A stretch of DNA of 47,301 nt from Spirochaetota bacterium (GTDB taxonomy: Bacteria > Spirochaetota > UBA4802 > UBA5550), in contig WRGT01000065.1 of NCBI GenBank assembly GCA_009787025.1, forward strand, positions 1 through 47,301, given 5' to 3'. This document shows, in pieces, positions 46,925 to 47,301 of this stretch. The notes under the pieces were generated by a model. The model was not told the origin of the DNA. It saw only the letters and a list, made by a program, of their open reading frames with translations, and did no database searches. Position numbers and translations under genes: made by a program. Every line of letters begins with the position of its first letter. Positions within the stretch are counted from its first letter, which is position 1.

Positions 46925-47051
46925 ACCGGGATTTATATGATTTATAATGATTTTTATGATTGTACACTCATGTAAATCATAGTTTTTAATTAAACTAAAA
47001 AATGCTATAATACAACTCACAAAAATCAGCAATAATCACAAAAATCCCGGT
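46925..47051. repeat. Long imperfect inverted repeat downstream of the Rpn gene
   Basis: ACCGGGATTTATATGATTTATAATGATTTTTA versus the reverse complement of AAAAATCAGCAATAATCACAAAAATCCCGGT; outer 10 bp perfect. Confidence 0.65.
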
Positions 47052-47157
47052 TTTTTCTTGACACTTTAATAGGAAGAGTTACGTTGTATCTGCTATCTTT
47101 AATCTGTTATATTTAATCAATAAAATTTAATACTAAAATCAGGAGAAAAATTTTTAT

Positions 47158-47274
47158 ATGAAAAATTTTTTGTTTGACACAGTAAACAAAGTAACGATAT
47201 GCTTAGAAAAAGCGTTCCGTTCCGTTCCGTTCCGTTCCGTTCCGTTCCGTTCCGTTCCGTTCCGTTTTAATTGA
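47158..47274 (+). CDS. Small ORF containing a pentanucleotide repeat (candidate phase-variable gene start)
   Basis: RBS AGGAGA, ATG 47158: MKNFLFDTVNKVTICLEKA(FRSVP)n FRFN*. Confidence 0.5.
   Translation: MKNFLFDTVNKVTICLEKAFRSVPFRSVPFRSVPFRFN
47214..47264 (+). repeat. Simple sequence repeat (GTTCC)10
   Basis: Ten perfect tandem GTTCC units plus one G. Confidence 0.97.
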
Positions 47275-47301
47275 TCTTGCTTATAACAAATTTTTTTCAA
47301 C

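Noticed and set aside
47214-47264. CRISPR array
   Set aside because: The repeat is a 5-nt microsatellite without spacers; no CRISPR-like repeat-spacer structure or cas gene was seen in the window.

Overview
The window is an AT-rich bacterial chromosomal segment. The host is not identifiable with certainty; a spirochaete-like or other anaerobic lineage is only a guess. It is densely coded on both strands. Recognisable content: phosphonate (2-aminoethylphosphonate) biosynthesis genes at the left edge (partial phnW, which is missing from the ORF track, plus phosphonopyruvate decarboxylase); a SNF2-type helicase; a tRNA-Leu(CAA) with terminator; a ClpX-like AAA+ ATPase without a zinc-binding domain; class III FBPase; leuB; a secreted papain-like protease followed directly by a chagasin-like inhibitor lipoprotein; a Fic protein; smpB; 2-hydroxyacyl-CoA dehydratase-type proteins (an orphan D-like subunit and a 1437-aa activase fusion); an MCE/Mla transporter set whose ATPase motifs are degenerate; radA; cutA; mazEF; hypFAB; NADP-IDH; valS; and an Rpn/PD-(D/E)XK transposase-like gene. 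The accessory content is unusual in several places: three paralogous exported proteins each with seven 'W..VCYGNGKFVAVA..AAYS.DGI.W' repeats (predicted 7-bladed propellers), a hybrid 51-aa ORF that joins a propeller-type leader to an unrelated C-terminus, and a (GTTCC)10 tract just inside a small ORF at the right edge that looks like a phase-variable contingency locus.
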